64,000 bases of DNA from Candidatus Methylophosphatis haderslevensis (GCA_016711925.1 JADJSA010000003.1:48792-112791), one strand, 5' to 3'. Positions 26,021-35,429 are shown, counted from the first letter of the stretch. Translations and numbers: made by a program. Notes: generated from the letters alone by a model not told the origin.

Positions 26021-26401
26021 TCAGGCGCGGTCGAACAGCAATGCGGCTGCGACGCTGCGCCCTTCGCCGGCAAGCAGATTGTAGGTGCGGCAGGCGGCGC
26101 CGACATCCATGACCTCGTAGCCGATCTTCGCTTCGATAAGCGGCCGCAACACGGCGGGCGGGGGGAAAATCTGGCGGCTTCCGGTTCCCAACAGCACGAT
26201 TGCCGGCTCTAGCGACGCGACTTGAGCCATGTCATCGATTGAAAGTCCGGCAACGCCACCCTGGCCCCAGTTTTCGACAACGCGATCGGTCAGAACGATC
26301 AGCCCGCGTTCATGGCGCGATTGCTTGTTCAGTTCGACAAAACCGTCGCCGCAGGCGGTGAACAGGTTTTGCGCATCACTGGATTGGAGGTGAAGTTTCA
26401 C
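26021..26401 (-). CDS. Mth938-like domain protein (DUF498)
   Basis: Small single-domain protein (126 residues) of the Mth938/Xcc1710 family. The characteristic segment is PAIVLLGTGSRQIFPPPAVL followed by GYEVMDVGAACRTYNLLAGEGRSVAAALL. The bacterial function is unknown; the mitochondrial relative NDUFAF3 is a complex I assembly factor. It starts with GTG at 26401. A perfect minus-strand TATAAT (26454-26449) lies about 50 bases upstream without a good -35 box, and probably belongs to the promoter of the whole arn operon, whose first gene this is. Confidence 0.85.
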   Translation of the reverse strand: MKLHLQSSDAQNLFTACGDGFVELNKQSRHERGLIVLTDRVVENWGQGGVAGLSIDDMAQVASLEPAIVLLGTGSRQIFPPPAVLRPLIEAKIGYEVMDVGAACRTYNLLAGEGRSVAAALLFDRA

Positions 26402-26687
26402 GTTGGGGCTTATCCCTTTGATTGCGAGGGAAATCGAGGTCGGGTAGGATTATACCTTTTCGCGCAGCAACAACTTTCGCGAGACAGCCGTCGGGCGGGG
26501 CGAGCCGCGGAAAGGGCAGGATTCTCCGTTGTTTGAGCCGTCGTCGGGAGCCTCCGCCAGACGAAACTCGCCAAGCGCGCGCTGCATTTGTGCTCCAACC
26601 CAGCAGAAAGGACGGCCCGCTTTGACCGCCAGCCCGCTACGTGCCGCGGCGACCGCCGAACAGCCGCTCGATACCGATTCGGCGCTG

Positions 26688-27911
26688 ATGCCGATCGTCA
26701 AATCCTCCAAGCTCGCCAACGTCTGCTATGACATTCGCGGACCGGTGCTGCAGCGCGCCAAGGCGATGGAGGAGGACGGCCATCGCATCATCAAGCTGAA
26801 CATCGGCAACCCGGCCGCCTTCGGTTTCGAGGCGCCGGACGAGATCGTCCAGGATGTCATCCATAACCTGCCGCAGGCTTCCGGCTATTGCGATTCGAAA
26901 GGCCTGTTCGCCGCCCGCAAGGCGATCATGCACGAGACGCAGCGCAAGCACGTCAAGGGCGTGACGATCGAAGACATCATCATCGGCAACGGCGTATCCG
27001 AACTGATCGTGATGACGCAGCAGGCGCTGCTCAACAACGGCGACGAGGTGCTGGTGCCGGCGCCCGACTACCCGCTGTGGACCGCCGCGGTGAGCCTGGC
27101 CGGCGGTGTGGCCCGTCACTACTTGTGCGACGAGGGCGCCGGCTGGCTGCCCGATCTGGACGACATTCGCGCCAAGATCTCGCCCCGCACCCGCGCGATC
27201 GTGGTCATCAACCCGAACAACCCGACCGGCGCGCTTTACCCGCCGGAGTTTCTTCTCGATTTGCTGGAAATCGCGCGGCGGAACCGGCTGATCGTCTTCG
27301 CCGACGAGATCTACGACAAAGTGCTCTACGACGGCGCCCAGCATACGTCGATTGCCGCGCTGGCCGACGACGTGCTGTGCATCACCATGAACGGCCTGTC
27401 GAAGAACTACCGGGCCTGCGGTTACCGCGCCGGCTGGATGGTCATCTCGGGTGAAAAAGCGCATGCGGCCGACTATATCGAGGGGCTCAACATGCTGGCC
27501 TCGATGCGGCTGTGCGCCAACGTGCCGGCACAGTTTGCGATCCAGACCGCCCTGGGCGGCTACCAGAGCATCGACGACCTCGTGGTACCCACCGGCCGGC
27601 TCGGCAAGCAGCGCGACCTGGCGTGGAAGCTTCTGACTGAACTGCCGGGCGTCACCTGCGTCAAGCCGCAGGCGGCGATGTACCTGTTTCCGCGGCTCGA
27701 TCCCAGGATGTACCCGATCGCCGACGACCAGCAGTTCATACTCGAAATGCTGCTGGACCAGAAGGTTCTGCTGGTGCAGGGCTCGGGCTTCAACTGGCCG
27801 CGACCGGACCACCTGCGCGTGGTATTCCTGCCCAATGCCGATGATTTGACCGAGGCGGTCGGGCGTATCGGCCGCTTTCTCGAGCATTGGCGCAAGCGCC
27901 ACGGGACCTGA
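26688..27911 (+). CDS. alaA: Alanine/glutamate-pyruvate aminotransferase, AlaA-like
   Basis: Fold-type I PLP aminotransferase; relatives (AlaA/YfbQ) make alanine from pyruvate and glutamate. It contains KSSKLANVCYDIRGPVL at the N-terminus, IGNGVSELIVM, INPNNPTGALYPPE, and the PLP lysine (Lys239) in NGLSKNYRACGYRAGW. About 407 residues. The ATG at 26688 matches the start of the conserved region. A TTG at 26622 with AGAAAGGA nine bases upstream would add 22 residues and has the better ribosome binding site. The next gene starts one base after the stop. Confidence 0.92.
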   Translation: MPIVKSSKLANVCYDIRGPVLQRAKAMEEDGHRIIKLNIGNPAAFGFEAPDEIVQDVIHNLPQASGYCDSKGLFAARKAIMHETQRKHVKGVTIEDIIIGNGVSELIVMTQQALLNNGDEVLVPAPDYPLWTAAVSLAGGVARHYLCDEGAGWLPDLDDIRAKISPRTRAIVVINPNNPTGALYPPEFLLDLLEIARRNRLIVFADEIYDKVLYDGAQHTSIAALADDVLCITMNGLSKNYRACGYRAGWMVISGEKAHAADYIEGLNMLASMRLCANVPAQFAIQTALGGYQSIDDLVVPTGRLGKQRDLAWKLLTELPGVTCVKPQAAMYLFPRLDPRMYPIADDQQFILEMLLDQKVLLVQGSGFNWPRPDHLRVVFLPNADDLTEAVGRIGRFLEHWRKRHGT

Positions 27912-27912
27912 C

Positions 27913-28353
27913 TTGAACTTTGTCGAGGTTACGGATAGCAGCGGACGTCTCGTCGAGATGGAGTGGTTGCGCCGGGCGGAGCCGGTGCATCGACAGTTGC
28001 GCGACAGACTGCCGGACGACTATGTTGCGCGACTGACCGCGATCTTCGCCGCCGGCGCCCGCATGACCCTGGCCGTCGAGTGGCGCGAAGTGCGCGGGCT
28101 GGCATTGTGGCGCATCATCGAGAATACCTACGAGGGTCGCCGCTTCTACATCGACGATCTGGTCAGCGATGCGCCGCGGCGCTCGCAGGGGGTTGGAAGC
28201 GCCCTGGTGGCGGCGCTCGAAGCGACGGCAACCGCACTCGACTGCGACGTGGTGGCGCTCGATTCCGGCACCCAGCGCAGCCGGGCGCATGCCTTCTACT
28301 TCCGCGCGGGCTTTTCGATTCCCTCTTTCAGCTTCAGGAAGGCCTTGAAATGA
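27913..28353 (+). CDS. GNAT-family N-acetyltransferase
   Basis: 146-residue acetyltransferase-like protein. The acetyl-CoA motif A is seen in YIDDLVSDAPRRSQGVGSALVAALE, with motif B in AHAFYFRAGF near the C-terminus. The substrate cannot be inferred. It starts with TTG one base after the aminotransferase stop and its stop overlaps the hom start (ATGA), so it is translated as part of the alaA-hom-thrC unit. Confidence 0.85.
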   Translation: MNFVEVTDSSGRLVEMEWLRRAEPVHRQLRDRLPDDYVARLTAIFAAGARMTLAVEWREVRGLALWRIIENTYEGRRFYIDDLVSDAPRRSQGVGSALVAALEATATALDCDVVALDSGTQRSRAHAFYFRAGFSIPSFSFRKALK

Positions 28354-29666
28354 AACCCATCAACGTAGGCCTGCTCGGCATCGGCACCGTCGGCGGCGGC
28401 ACGTTTACCGTTCTCTCGCGCAACGAAGAGGAGATCACCCGACGTGCCGGCCGGCCGATTCGCATATCGACGGTGGCCGACAAGAATACCGAACTGGCCA
28501 ATCGGGTGACGGCAGGCAGGGCGCGAGTCACCGACGACGCGTTTGCGGTGGTGGCCGATCCGGATATCGATATCGTGGTCGAGCTGATCGGCGGTTGCGG
28601 CGTGGCCAAGGAACTGCTGCTCAAGGCCATCGACAACGGCAAGCACGTGGTCACCGCAAACAAGGCGCTGCTGGCCAATCACGGCAACGAGATTTTTGCC
28701 GCCGCGCAGAAGAAAGGCGTGATGGTGGCTTTCGAGGCGGCGGTTGCCGGCGGCATTCCGATCATCAAGGCGCTGCGCGAGGGGCTCACTGCCAACCGCA
28801 TCCAGTGGATCGCCGGCATCATCAACGGGACGACCAACTTCATCCTGTCCGAAATGCGCGACCGCGGCTTGAGCTTCGACGCGGTGCTGGCCGAGGCGCA
28901 AAAGCTCGGTTACGCCGAAGCCGACCCGACTTTCGATATCGAGGGCATCGATGCCGCGCACAAGCTCACCATCATGAGCGCGATCGCTTTCGGCATTCCG
29001 ATGCAGTTCGACAAATGCTACACCGAAGGCATATCGAAGCTGACCCGCGAAGATATCGTCTACGCCGAGCAACTCGGGTATCGGATCAAGCTGCTCGGCA
29101 TCACCAAGCGTACGCCAGACGGTGTGGAGTTGCGGGTCCATCCGACGCTGATCCCGGCGCGGCGACTGATCGCCAACGTCGAGGGCGTGATGAATGCGGT
29201 GCTCGTGCAGGGCGATGCGGTCGGCTCGACGATGTATTACGGCCGCGGCGCCGGCGCCGAACCGACCGCCAGCGCCGTGGTGGCCGATCTGGTCGATGTA
29301 ACGCGCATGCACACCGCCGATCCCGAGCACCGTGTGCCGCACCTGGCGTTCCAGCCGGATCGTCTGTCCGATCTGCCGATTCTGCCGATGGCGGAGGTCC
29401 GCACAGCCTACTATCTGCGCATGCGCGTGGACGACAAGCCCGGTGTGCTGGCCGATGTGACACGCATCCTCGCCGATTCCGCCATTTCGATCGACGCGAT
29501 GATCCAGAAGCAGCCGTCGGAAGGCGAGCAGCAGACCGACATCATCCTGCTGACCCACCTTGCGCTGGAAAAGCAGATCGATGCGGCCAACGCCCGGATC
29601 GAGGCGCTTGCTTCTGTCTCCGGCCGGGTAACCCGAATCCGGCTCGAGCAGCTCGCGGCGCGCTAG
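28350..29666 (+). CDS. hom: Homoserine dehydrogenase
   Basis: NAD(P)H-dependent reduction of aspartate semialdehyde to homoserine, the branch point to threonine and methionine. It has the Rossmann motif VGLLGIGTVGGGTF (residues 6-19), the catalytic domain with AGIINGTTNFIL, GYAEADPTFDIEGIDAAHKL, and a C-terminal ACT domain beginning near residue 354 (YYLRMRVDDKPGVLADV), through which threonine usually inhibits. The 438 residues match the monofunctional betaproteobacterial enzyme. Confidence 0.96.
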   Translation: MKPINVGLLGIGTVGGGTFTVLSRNEEEITRRAGRPIRISTVADKNTELANRVTAGRARVTDDAFAVVADPDIDIVVELIGGCGVAKELLLKAIDNGKHVVTANKALLANHGNEIFAAAQKKGVMVAFEAAVAGGIPIIKALREGLTANRIQWIAGIINGTTNFILSEMRDRGLSFDAVLAEAQKLGYAEADPTFDIEGIDAAHKLTIMSAIAFGIPMQFDKCYTEGISKLTREDIVYAEQLGYRIKLLGITKRTPDGVELRVHPTLIPARRLIANVEGVMNAVLVQGDAVGSTMYYGRGAGAEPTASAVVADLVDVTRMHTADPEHRVPHLAFQPDRLSDLPILPMAEVRTAYYLRMRVDDKPGVLADVTRILADSAISIDAMIQKQPSEGEQQTDIILLTHLALEKQIDAANARIEALASVSGRVTRIRLEQLAAR

Positions 29667-29694
29667 GCACGGCGCAGCGTTCCCCGCGTCCGCA

Positions 29695-32145
29695 ATGAAA
29701 GACAACCTGGATTGCATGTCTGACGATCGAGCTGCCGGCAATCCGGAATCCGCTTCCGGCAGTCTCGCGCATCTCCAACCGGAGCGCACGCTGGGCGAGA
29801 TCAGGCTGTTTCTCGATGCGGTCGACGGTCTGGCCTACGTCTTTCTGCTCTCGGAGTCGCAAACCGCCGCCATGCAGTTGCGCGAGCGACTGCGTGAAAC
29901 GCTGGCGCTGCGCGCCCGACCCTTGCAGGTTCTGGCCTCTTCGGCGCCCGACGATTTCGCCGAGCTTTTCGATGCCATGCTGCGGCGTGAACCCGGCTAC
30001 GCCGATTCCGGCTCGCCCATCTGGCTCGATCTGAGTACCGTCGTAGGCGACGTTGCGCTGGCCGAAGACGCCCGGCTCGGCTTGCTGCGCAGGCTGGTCA
30101 ATGAGCGCGAGCGCCTGTCGCGCGAAGTCGCCCGCCCGCTGCTGGTCGTGCTGCCGTCGGAAATGCGCAATCCGCTGACGGAGATGATCCCGCAGCAGTT
30201 CGAGTACCTGGTGTTGCGCATCGCCGGCGAGGAGCAACCGTTGCCGGTCCTCGATCTTGCGGCGCCCGGCGACGAGGGTGCCGAACCGGCGCCCCCGCCG
30301 GATGCCCAGACCCAGGCGATCGCGCGCGTCCTGCCGTCGGTGGATCGCTGGCAGGAGCGCCGCAGCACACGGCCCGATGACCATCTTTCGATCAGCGACG
30401 GCTTTGCCGCGGTAGACGCGGCCATCGCTCAGGGCGCGTACCCGCTCGCCCAGCGGGTCGCCGAACAGGTTCTGGCGGTGGCTAAGGGGCGCGAACCGGA
30501 TAGCGAACGCGGCTGGCGCGAACTCGGCGGCTCCTACGACAGGGTCGGCGACATCGCGATGCATTTCGGCAACTACGAGGCGGCCGGCGAGGCCTATCGC
30601 GAGGCTCTGCGCGTTCGCCAGCGCTGGATGCGCCGGATGCCGGGGCATGACGCCTCGCGCGAGCTGTCGCTGGCGTGGAACCACCTCGGCGATCTGGCAC
30701 TGGAGGAGGGCCATCTCGACGAAGCCGACCGCGCGTTTCGCGAGGCGCTGGCGATTCGCCAGGAACTCGACTGGGAACTGCATACGCCGCAGACCGCACG
30801 CGATCTGTCGGTTTCCTTCAATCGCGTCGGCGATACCGCGCGGAAGCTGGGCAATTTCGACTACGCCTGGCGCGCCTACATGGACAGCCTCAAACTGCGC
30901 CACGAACTGCACGAGGTGCATCCGAGCGTGGCCTCGGCGCGCGATCTCGCGCTGTCGTGGGAGAAGGTCGGCGATGCCGCGCTCGACCTCGGGCAACTCG
31001 ACAAGGCCGCCACCGCCTATCGCGAATGCCAGTGGCTGCGCGAACAGGTGTTCGGTGCCTTGCCCAGCCTGGCCGGCCGGTGCGACCTGGCGGTCGCCTG
31101 GGAAAAGATCGGCAACGTCGCGCGCCATGCCAATCGTCTGGAAGAGGCCGAGAGCGCGTATCGCGAATGCCTGGCGCGGCGCAAGCGCCTGCACGAAGAA
31201 GCGCCGAGCATCGATAGCGCGCGCGACCTGGCGGAGGCCTGGGACCGCATCGGCAACATCGCGCGGATGGCACGGCGCATGGATGCGGCCGAACACGCCT
31301 ATCGCGAAAGCCTGCACTTGCGGCAAAAACTCTACGACGAATCGAACCTGCCGCGCTGTGCCCAGGATCTCGCGGTCTCCTGGGACAAGCTCGGCGGCCT
31401 CGCCCGCAAGGCCGGCGAACTGGCGGTGGCCGAAAAGGCCTTTCGCAGCGCGCTGCAGTTGCGCATGGATGCGCACGCCGGCTCGCCGACGCCGGAACTC
31501 GCGCGCGCCCTGGCCGTGTCGTGGGAAAAGATCGGCGATATCGAACGCAGCAACCAGCGCAACGAGCAGGCCGGCTGGGCCTATCGCGAAAGCCTGGCGA
31601 TCCGCCAGCAACTTCACCGCAATAGCGGCTCGCTGCAAACGCGGCGCGATCTGGCGAGTGCCTGGGACAAGGTCGGCGATGCCTCGCGGCTGTCGAACCG
31701 GCTGTCCGATGCGCGGCACGCCTACCGCGAGAGTCTCGGCCTGCGGCGCTGGCTGGCGCGCGAGGCGCCCGGCCCGATTGCCCAGCGCCACCTGGCGGTG
31801 TCGATGGAGCGCATCGGCGATGTGGCGTTCGAGATGGTGCAGGACGCCGAGGCCGAGGCAGCATTTCAGGAAGGCATCGACATCCTCGAGAAGCTTGCCG
31901 CCGAAGTCGGCGAGAGCATCGAGATACTCAGCGGCCTGTCGGCGCTCTACGAGCGCATGGCGCATGTCGCCTACCGCACCGGACGCCGCGACAGCAAGGC
32001 ATGGCTCGATGGCGCCGAGCGCATACTGGAGCGGCTGCGCCAGGCCGCGCCCGACTACGCGGAATTCGACAAGCGACTGAACGCGGTGCGCTGGCTGCGC
32101 GAATTGCGCGACGCTCAGGAATCGGAGAAAGGGAAAGCCGGCTAA
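29695..32145 (+). CDS. Tetratricopeptide-repeat protein encoded between hom and thrC
   Basis: 816 residues. The N-terminal about 170 residues (LGEIRLFLDAVDGLAYVFLL, then RPLLVVLPSEMRNPLTEMIP) resemble the nucleotide-binding-like N-domain found in some large TPR proteins, but no Walker A is present. After an acidic/proline-rich linker (about 175-215), residues 273-745 form ten tandem repeats of about 47 residues. The consensus is (S/A)W(D/E)K(I/V)GD followed by AYRESL and RDL, a long TPR variant. No signal peptide or membrane segment is seen. It starts 28 bases after hom and its stop overlaps the thrC start (TAATG), so it is translationally coupled to threonine synthase. Function unknown; a scaffold or regulatory role is a guess. 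Confidence 0.85.
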   Translation: MKDNLDCMSDDRAAGNPESASGSLAHLQPERTLGEIRLFLDAVDGLAYVFLLSESQTAAMQLRERLRETLALRARPLQVLASSAPDDFAELFDAMLRREPGYADSGSPIWLDLSTVVGDVALAEDARLGLLRRLVNERERLSREVARPLLVVLPSEMRNPLTEMIPQQFEYLVLRIAGEEQPLPVLDLAAPGDEGAEPAPPPDAQTQAIARVLPSVDRWQERRSTRPDDHLSISDGFAAVDAAIAQGAYPLAQRVAEQVLAVAKGREPDSERGWRELGGSYDRVGDIAMHFGNYEAAGEAYREALRVRQRWMRRMPGHDASRELSLAWNHLGDLALEEGHLDEADRAFREALAIRQELDWELHTPQTARDLSVSFNRVGDTARKLGNFDYAWRAYMDSLKLRHELHEVHPSVASARDLALSWEKVGDAALDLGQLDKAATAYRECQWLREQVFGALPSLAGRCDLAVAWEKIGNVARHANRLEEAESAYRECLARRKRLHEEAPSIDSARDLAEAWDRIGNIARMARRMDAAEHAYRESLHLRQKLYDESNLPRCAQDLAVSWDKLGGLARKAGELAVAEKAFRSALQLRMDAHAGSPTPELARALAVSWEKIGDIERSNQRNEQAGWAYRESLAIRQQLHRNSGSLQTRRDLASAWDKVGDASRLSNRLSDARHAYRESLGLRRWLAREAPGPIAQRHLAVSMERIGDVAFEMVQDAEAEAAFQEGIDILEKLAAEVGESIEILSGLSALYERMAHVAYRTGRRDSKAWLDGAERILERLRQAAPDYAEFDKRLNAVRWLRELRDAQESEKGKAG

Positions 32146-33590
32146 TGGAGTACATCAGTACGCGCGGCCATGGCACGCAATCGGGCACGTCCAGCCGCTT
32201 CACCGATATCCTGCTGGGCGGCCTGATGCCCGATGGCGGCCTGGCGATGCCGGTTGCCTATCCGCGGCTCGCCGCATCCGACCTGGCGGCAATGCGCAGG
32301 ATGAACTACCGGGAGCTGGCGCTTTCGCTGCTTTCGCTGTTTGCCGACGACATTGCGCTGGCCGATCTCAAGTCGATCATCGACCGCACCTACACCGCCG
32401 ACATCTACCGCAACGCTCGCGCCGGCGAAAACACGCACGACATCACCCCGGTCGCGACGCTTGAACCGGGCCTGCATCTGCTTGCCCTGTCCAACGGGCC
32501 GACCCTGGCGTTCAAGGACATTGCCATGCAGTTGCTCGGCAACCTGTTCGAGTACGTGCTGGCGCGCGAGAAGCGTTCGCTCAACATACTCGGCGCGACC
32601 AGCGGCGATACCGGCTCGTCGGCCGAGTACGCAATGCGCGGCAAGCGCGGCATCCGCGTCTTCATGCTGTCGCCGCTGGGCAAGATGAGCGCTTTCCAGA
32701 CCGCGCAGATGTTCAGCCTGCAGGATCCGAACATCCACAACCTGGCGGTGCGCGGCGTGTTCGACGACTGCCAGGACATCGTCAAGGCGGTGTCCAACGA
32801 CCACGCGTTCAAGGCGCGCTACCGTATCGGCACGGTCAACTCGATCAACTGGGCACGCGTCTCGGCGCAGATCGTCTACTACTTCAAGGCCTATTTCGCG
32901 GTCACCCGGCGCGACGACGAACAGGTCAGTTTTTCGGTGCCTTCGGGCAACTTCGGCAACATCTGCGCCGGCCACATCGCGCGCATGATGGGCCTGCCGA
33001 TCCGCAAACTGATCCTGGCGACCAACGAGAACGACGTGCTCGACGAGTTTTTCCGCAGCGGTGTCTATCGTCCGCGCGCCACCGCCGAGACGCGTCAGAC
33101 CTCGAGCCCGTCGATGGACATCTCGAAGGCATCGAACTTCGAGCGCTTCGCCTTCGATCTGGTTGGGCGCGATGCCGCCAGGGTGCGTGAACTCTGGGCG
33201 GCGGTCGACCGCGGCGGCGCCTTCGACCTTTCCGCCACGCCAGCGTTTGCGCGCCTCGCCGACTTCGGCTTCGTCTCCGGCCGCAGCACCCATGCAGACC
33301 GGCTGGCAACCATCCGCCAGGTATTCGCGCAGCATGGCCGGATGATCGACACCCACACTGCCGACGGCATCAAGGTCGGCCTCGATCATCGCGAGCCCGG
33401 CATACCGCTGGTGTGCCTGGAAACCGCGTTGCCGGCCAAGTTCGCCGAGACCATCCGCGAAGCGCTCGGCCGCGAGCCGCAGCGTCCGGCCGGCTTCGAG
33501 AACATCGAAGCGCTGCCGCAGCGATCGCAGGTGATCGACGCCGATGCGCAGGCGGTCAAGGACTTCATCGCCCGCCACGCGCCGACATGA
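32145..33590 (+). CDS. thrC: Threonine synthase
   Basis: PLP enzyme converting O-phosphohomoserine to threonine. The 481 residues start MEYISTRGHGTQSG. The PLP lysine is Lys124 in NGPTLAFKDIAMQLLG, the phosphate-binding loop is GATSGDTGSSAEYAM, and SFSVPSGNFGNICAG is the conserved later motif. This is the long proteobacterial/yeast-type enzyme. AGAAAGGG precedes the start. It overlaps the TPR gene by one base and the following methyltransferase by four. Confidence 0.96.
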   Translation: MEYISTRGHGTQSGTSSRFTDILLGGLMPDGGLAMPVAYPRLAASDLAAMRRMNYRELALSLLSLFADDIALADLKSIIDRTYTADIYRNARAGENTHDITPVATLEPGLHLLALSNGPTLAFKDIAMQLLGNLFEYVLAREKRSLNILGATSGDTGSSAEYAMRGKRGIRVFMLSPLGKMSAFQTAQMFSLQDPNIHNLAVRGVFDDCQDIVKAVSNDHAFKARYRIGTVNSINWARVSAQIVYYFKAYFAVTRRDDEQVSFSVPSGNFGNICAGHIARMMGLPIRKLILATNENDVLDEFFRSGVYRPRATAETRQTSSPSMDISKASNFERFAFDLVGRDAARVRELWAAVDRGGAFDLSATPAFARLADFGFVSGRSTHADRLATIRQVFAQHGRMIDTHTADGIKVGLDHREPGIPLVCLETALPAKFAETIREALGREPQRPAGFENIEALPQRSQVIDADAQAVKDFIARHAPT

Positions 33591-34207
33591 GCTTTGCCGA
33601 CGCGGCGAAGACCTGGAACCAGCGCTACGCCGGCGAGGCGTTTCTGTTCGGCGAAGCCCCGAACGCGTTTCTCGCTGCCAGCCGGGCGTGGCTGGCGCCC
33701 GGCCAGCGCGCGCTCAGCATCGCCGACGGCGAAGGACGCAACAGCGTCTGGCTGGCCCGCCAGGGGCTCGAGGTCGATGCGTTCGACATCGCCGAGGTGG
33801 CGGTAGACAAGGCCCGCCGCTTCGCCGCGCGCAGCGGCGTCGCGGTTCGCTACGCGGTGGCCGATATCCTGCAACTTGCCTGGCCGAGCGCCTGTTACGA
33901 CGTGATCGCGGCGATTTTCATCCAGTTCGCCGCGCCGGCCGAGCGCGAATCCATTTTTCGCGGGATCGTCAGCGCCCTGCGGCCGGGCGGCGCGCTGCTG
34001 CTGCAGGGCTACCGGCCGGAGCAGCTTGCCTACCGCACCGGCGGGCCGCCGCTGGCCGAAAACATGTACACCGAGCCGCTGCTGCGCGAGGCGTTCGCCG
34101 CGCTCGACATCCGCCACCTCGCCAGCCATGACGACATCGTTCGCGAAGGCAGCGGCCACAACGGCATGTCGGCGCTGATCGATATGGTCGCGGTGAAGCC
34201 GCGATAG
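33587..34207 (+). CDS. Class I SAM-dependent methyltransferase
   Basis: 206 residues. It begins WNQRYAGEAFLFGEAPNAFL, followed by a Rossmann-type SAM pocket (ALSIADGEGRNSVWLARQGL, with acidic VDAFDIAEVAVDKA) and a post-I motif (YDVIAAIFIQF). It resembles the TehB-like / thiol methyltransferase group, but the substrate is not readable from sequence. It is translationally coupled to thrC (ATGA) and closes this operon. Confidence 0.85.
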   Translation: MSFADAAKTWNQRYAGEAFLFGEAPNAFLAASRAWLAPGQRALSIADGEGRNSVWLARQGLEVDAFDIAEVAVDKARRFAARSGVAVRYAVADILQLAWPSACYDVIAAIFIQFAAPAERESIFRGIVSALRPGGALLLQGYRPEQLAYRTGGPPLAENMYTEPLLREAFAALDIRHLASHDDIVREGSGHNGMSALIDMVAVKPR

Positions 34208-34325
34208 CGGCGTCGGGCGCGACGCGCGCCAGCCGTCTGCCGCCCGGGTACCGCGCCGCGGCCGGTGATGCACGGCAGGACGCCTTCCCCCTCTGCGGGT
34301 GAGGGTTGCAGCGGCGACAACGCTG
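34208..34325. other. Intergenic DNA before palindromic repeat
   Basis: GC-rich spacer after the methyltransferase. No coding region or clear terminator. Together with the repeat and its tail it makes a 435-base gap up to the next gene at 34643. Confidence 0.4.
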
Positions 34326-34435
34326 GAACCCGCATGGAATGGACTTCTGCAGGCAGGGCAGCGCCAGGAGCGCCATTCCATGCGGGTTCTGGCGAGGTGG
34401 GATTGCGGGATCGTTGAGTAATGCGGTTAGCGGGC
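34326..34435. repeat. Dispersed palindromic repeat, copy A
   Basis: A perfect 17-bp inverted repeat (34326-34342 and 34373-34389, arm GAACCCGCATGGAATGG) encloses a 30-base loop containing CTTCTGCAGGCA. It is followed by a conserved tail (GGCGAGG, then ATTG and ATCGTTGA, then ATGCG) to about 34435. The same arrangement is found at 35430 and 38711. Confidence 0.8.
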
Positions 34436-34642
34436 AAATTGGTCGGGAAGATCTGGCTGCAAGCCCAGGATTCCCGCCTTTCCGCGACAGCGAGGCGATT
34501 GCGGCAGCTTACGGGCGTTGTAGCGCCTCTGGCCGCACGGGACGTGCCGGATCGGAAGATCGAGCCGTAGCGTGATCGCGTCGGTAACAGTCGGGGTAAA
34601 CTCTCCCGGACACTACCCGGAGACATTTGCGGAGGAAATGAC

Positions 34643-34951
34643 ATGGGTCGCAACAGCGCACTTTTCAACCTGCTGTTTCTCGCGATGCCGGTGCTGATCG
34701 GACTGCCCGTATTCTTCTTGTTTCCCTGGGTGCAAAGCTCGCCGCCAACTGCCTTGTTCGTCGCTGAGATAGGTTATCTGCTTGGTTTCGGACTCTTCGC
34801 CTCGGCAAAGGTAGCGACGATTCGCTACCGCAGACGGTTTTCCTGGGGCTCGGCCGCAATGACCACTTCTTGCCGCTGTCGGTATCGTATTGGCTACGCC
34901 CTCATGGGATTCGCCGCGATCGTCACGCTCTGTTTGGGTTTACCCCGGTGA
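34643..34951 (+). CDS. Small membrane protein of unknown function
   Basis: 102 residues with three likely hydrophobic segments (about 8-28, 38-53 and 84-100) separated by a short basic loop (RYRRRFSWG). A strong Shine-Dalgarno GGAGG sits eight bases before the ATG, which supports real translation. No family was recognised. It stands between two copies of the palindromic repeat, in the same orientation as the next small gene. Confidence 0.6.
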   Translation: MGRNSALFNLLFLAMPVLIGLPVFFLFPWVQSSPPTALFVAEIGYLLGFGLFASAKVATIRYRRRFSWGSAAMTTSCRCRYRIGYALMGFAAIVTLCLGLPR

Positions 34952-35050
34952 CGACGTAACGCCAACAACAGGGGAGTGGGCGTCGATTTCGATCGCCCCC
35001 CCCGCCTGGGCGGGACTTTCCATTTAACATTGCTGCGCCAACATATTGAC

Positions 35051-35398
35051 ATGAAAGACTTCTACGACTTCCTTTCAATGATGGGAGGCATGCACGATTC
35101 GACCGTTGCGTGCCTTTCATTGCTGCCCAGCGAAAGGAGGATCGAGTTTCACTTTGACGATATGTATAGCAACTTCGACGGCTTCCCCGAATATCCCGGT
35201 CGGCAGTCGGGGGTGATAGTTTTGAATGGCGTCAGCGACCTCAGCATTGCTCTGGAAACTGACGGCCCGCTACGGGTGTTCGGGTTCTCACCCCAAGAGG
35301 GCGAGTCGGATGTTGTATTGGTTACCTTCTGGCCGAGCGGGAGGATTCGCGCCCGCTTTTCCACTGCCGACTATCCGCCCTGTCGGCTTGGCTCATGA
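35051..35398 (+). CDS. Hypothetical protein, immunity-like size and style
   Basis: 115 residues from the ATG at 35051 (MKDFYDFLSMMGGMHDSTV). The frame is open 75 bases farther upstream. It is rich in aromatic and acidic residues, with a beta-strand-like pattern (RRIEFHFDDMYSNFDGF, VVLVTFWPSGRIRARFS), no signal peptide and no membrane segment. Base composition is visibly less GC-rich than its neighbours. No family was recognised; small acidic proteins of this type are often immunity or antitoxin proteins, but nothing here proves it. Confidence 0.55.
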   Translation: MKDFYDFLSMMGGMHDSTVACLSLLPSERRIEFHFDDMYSNFDGFPEYPGRQSGVIVLNGVSDLSIALETDGPLRVFGFSPQEGESDVVLVTFWPSGRIRARFSTADYPPCRLGS

Positions 35399-35429
35399 CA
35401 GATCGCAGTCGACCGAAACACGTCCCGAC

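Noticed and set aside
29695..32145. CRISPR-like or DNA tandem repeat array
   Set aside because: The periodicity is at protein level (about 47 residues, diverged codons), not DNA repeats with spacers. No CRISPR array was found anywhere in the window.
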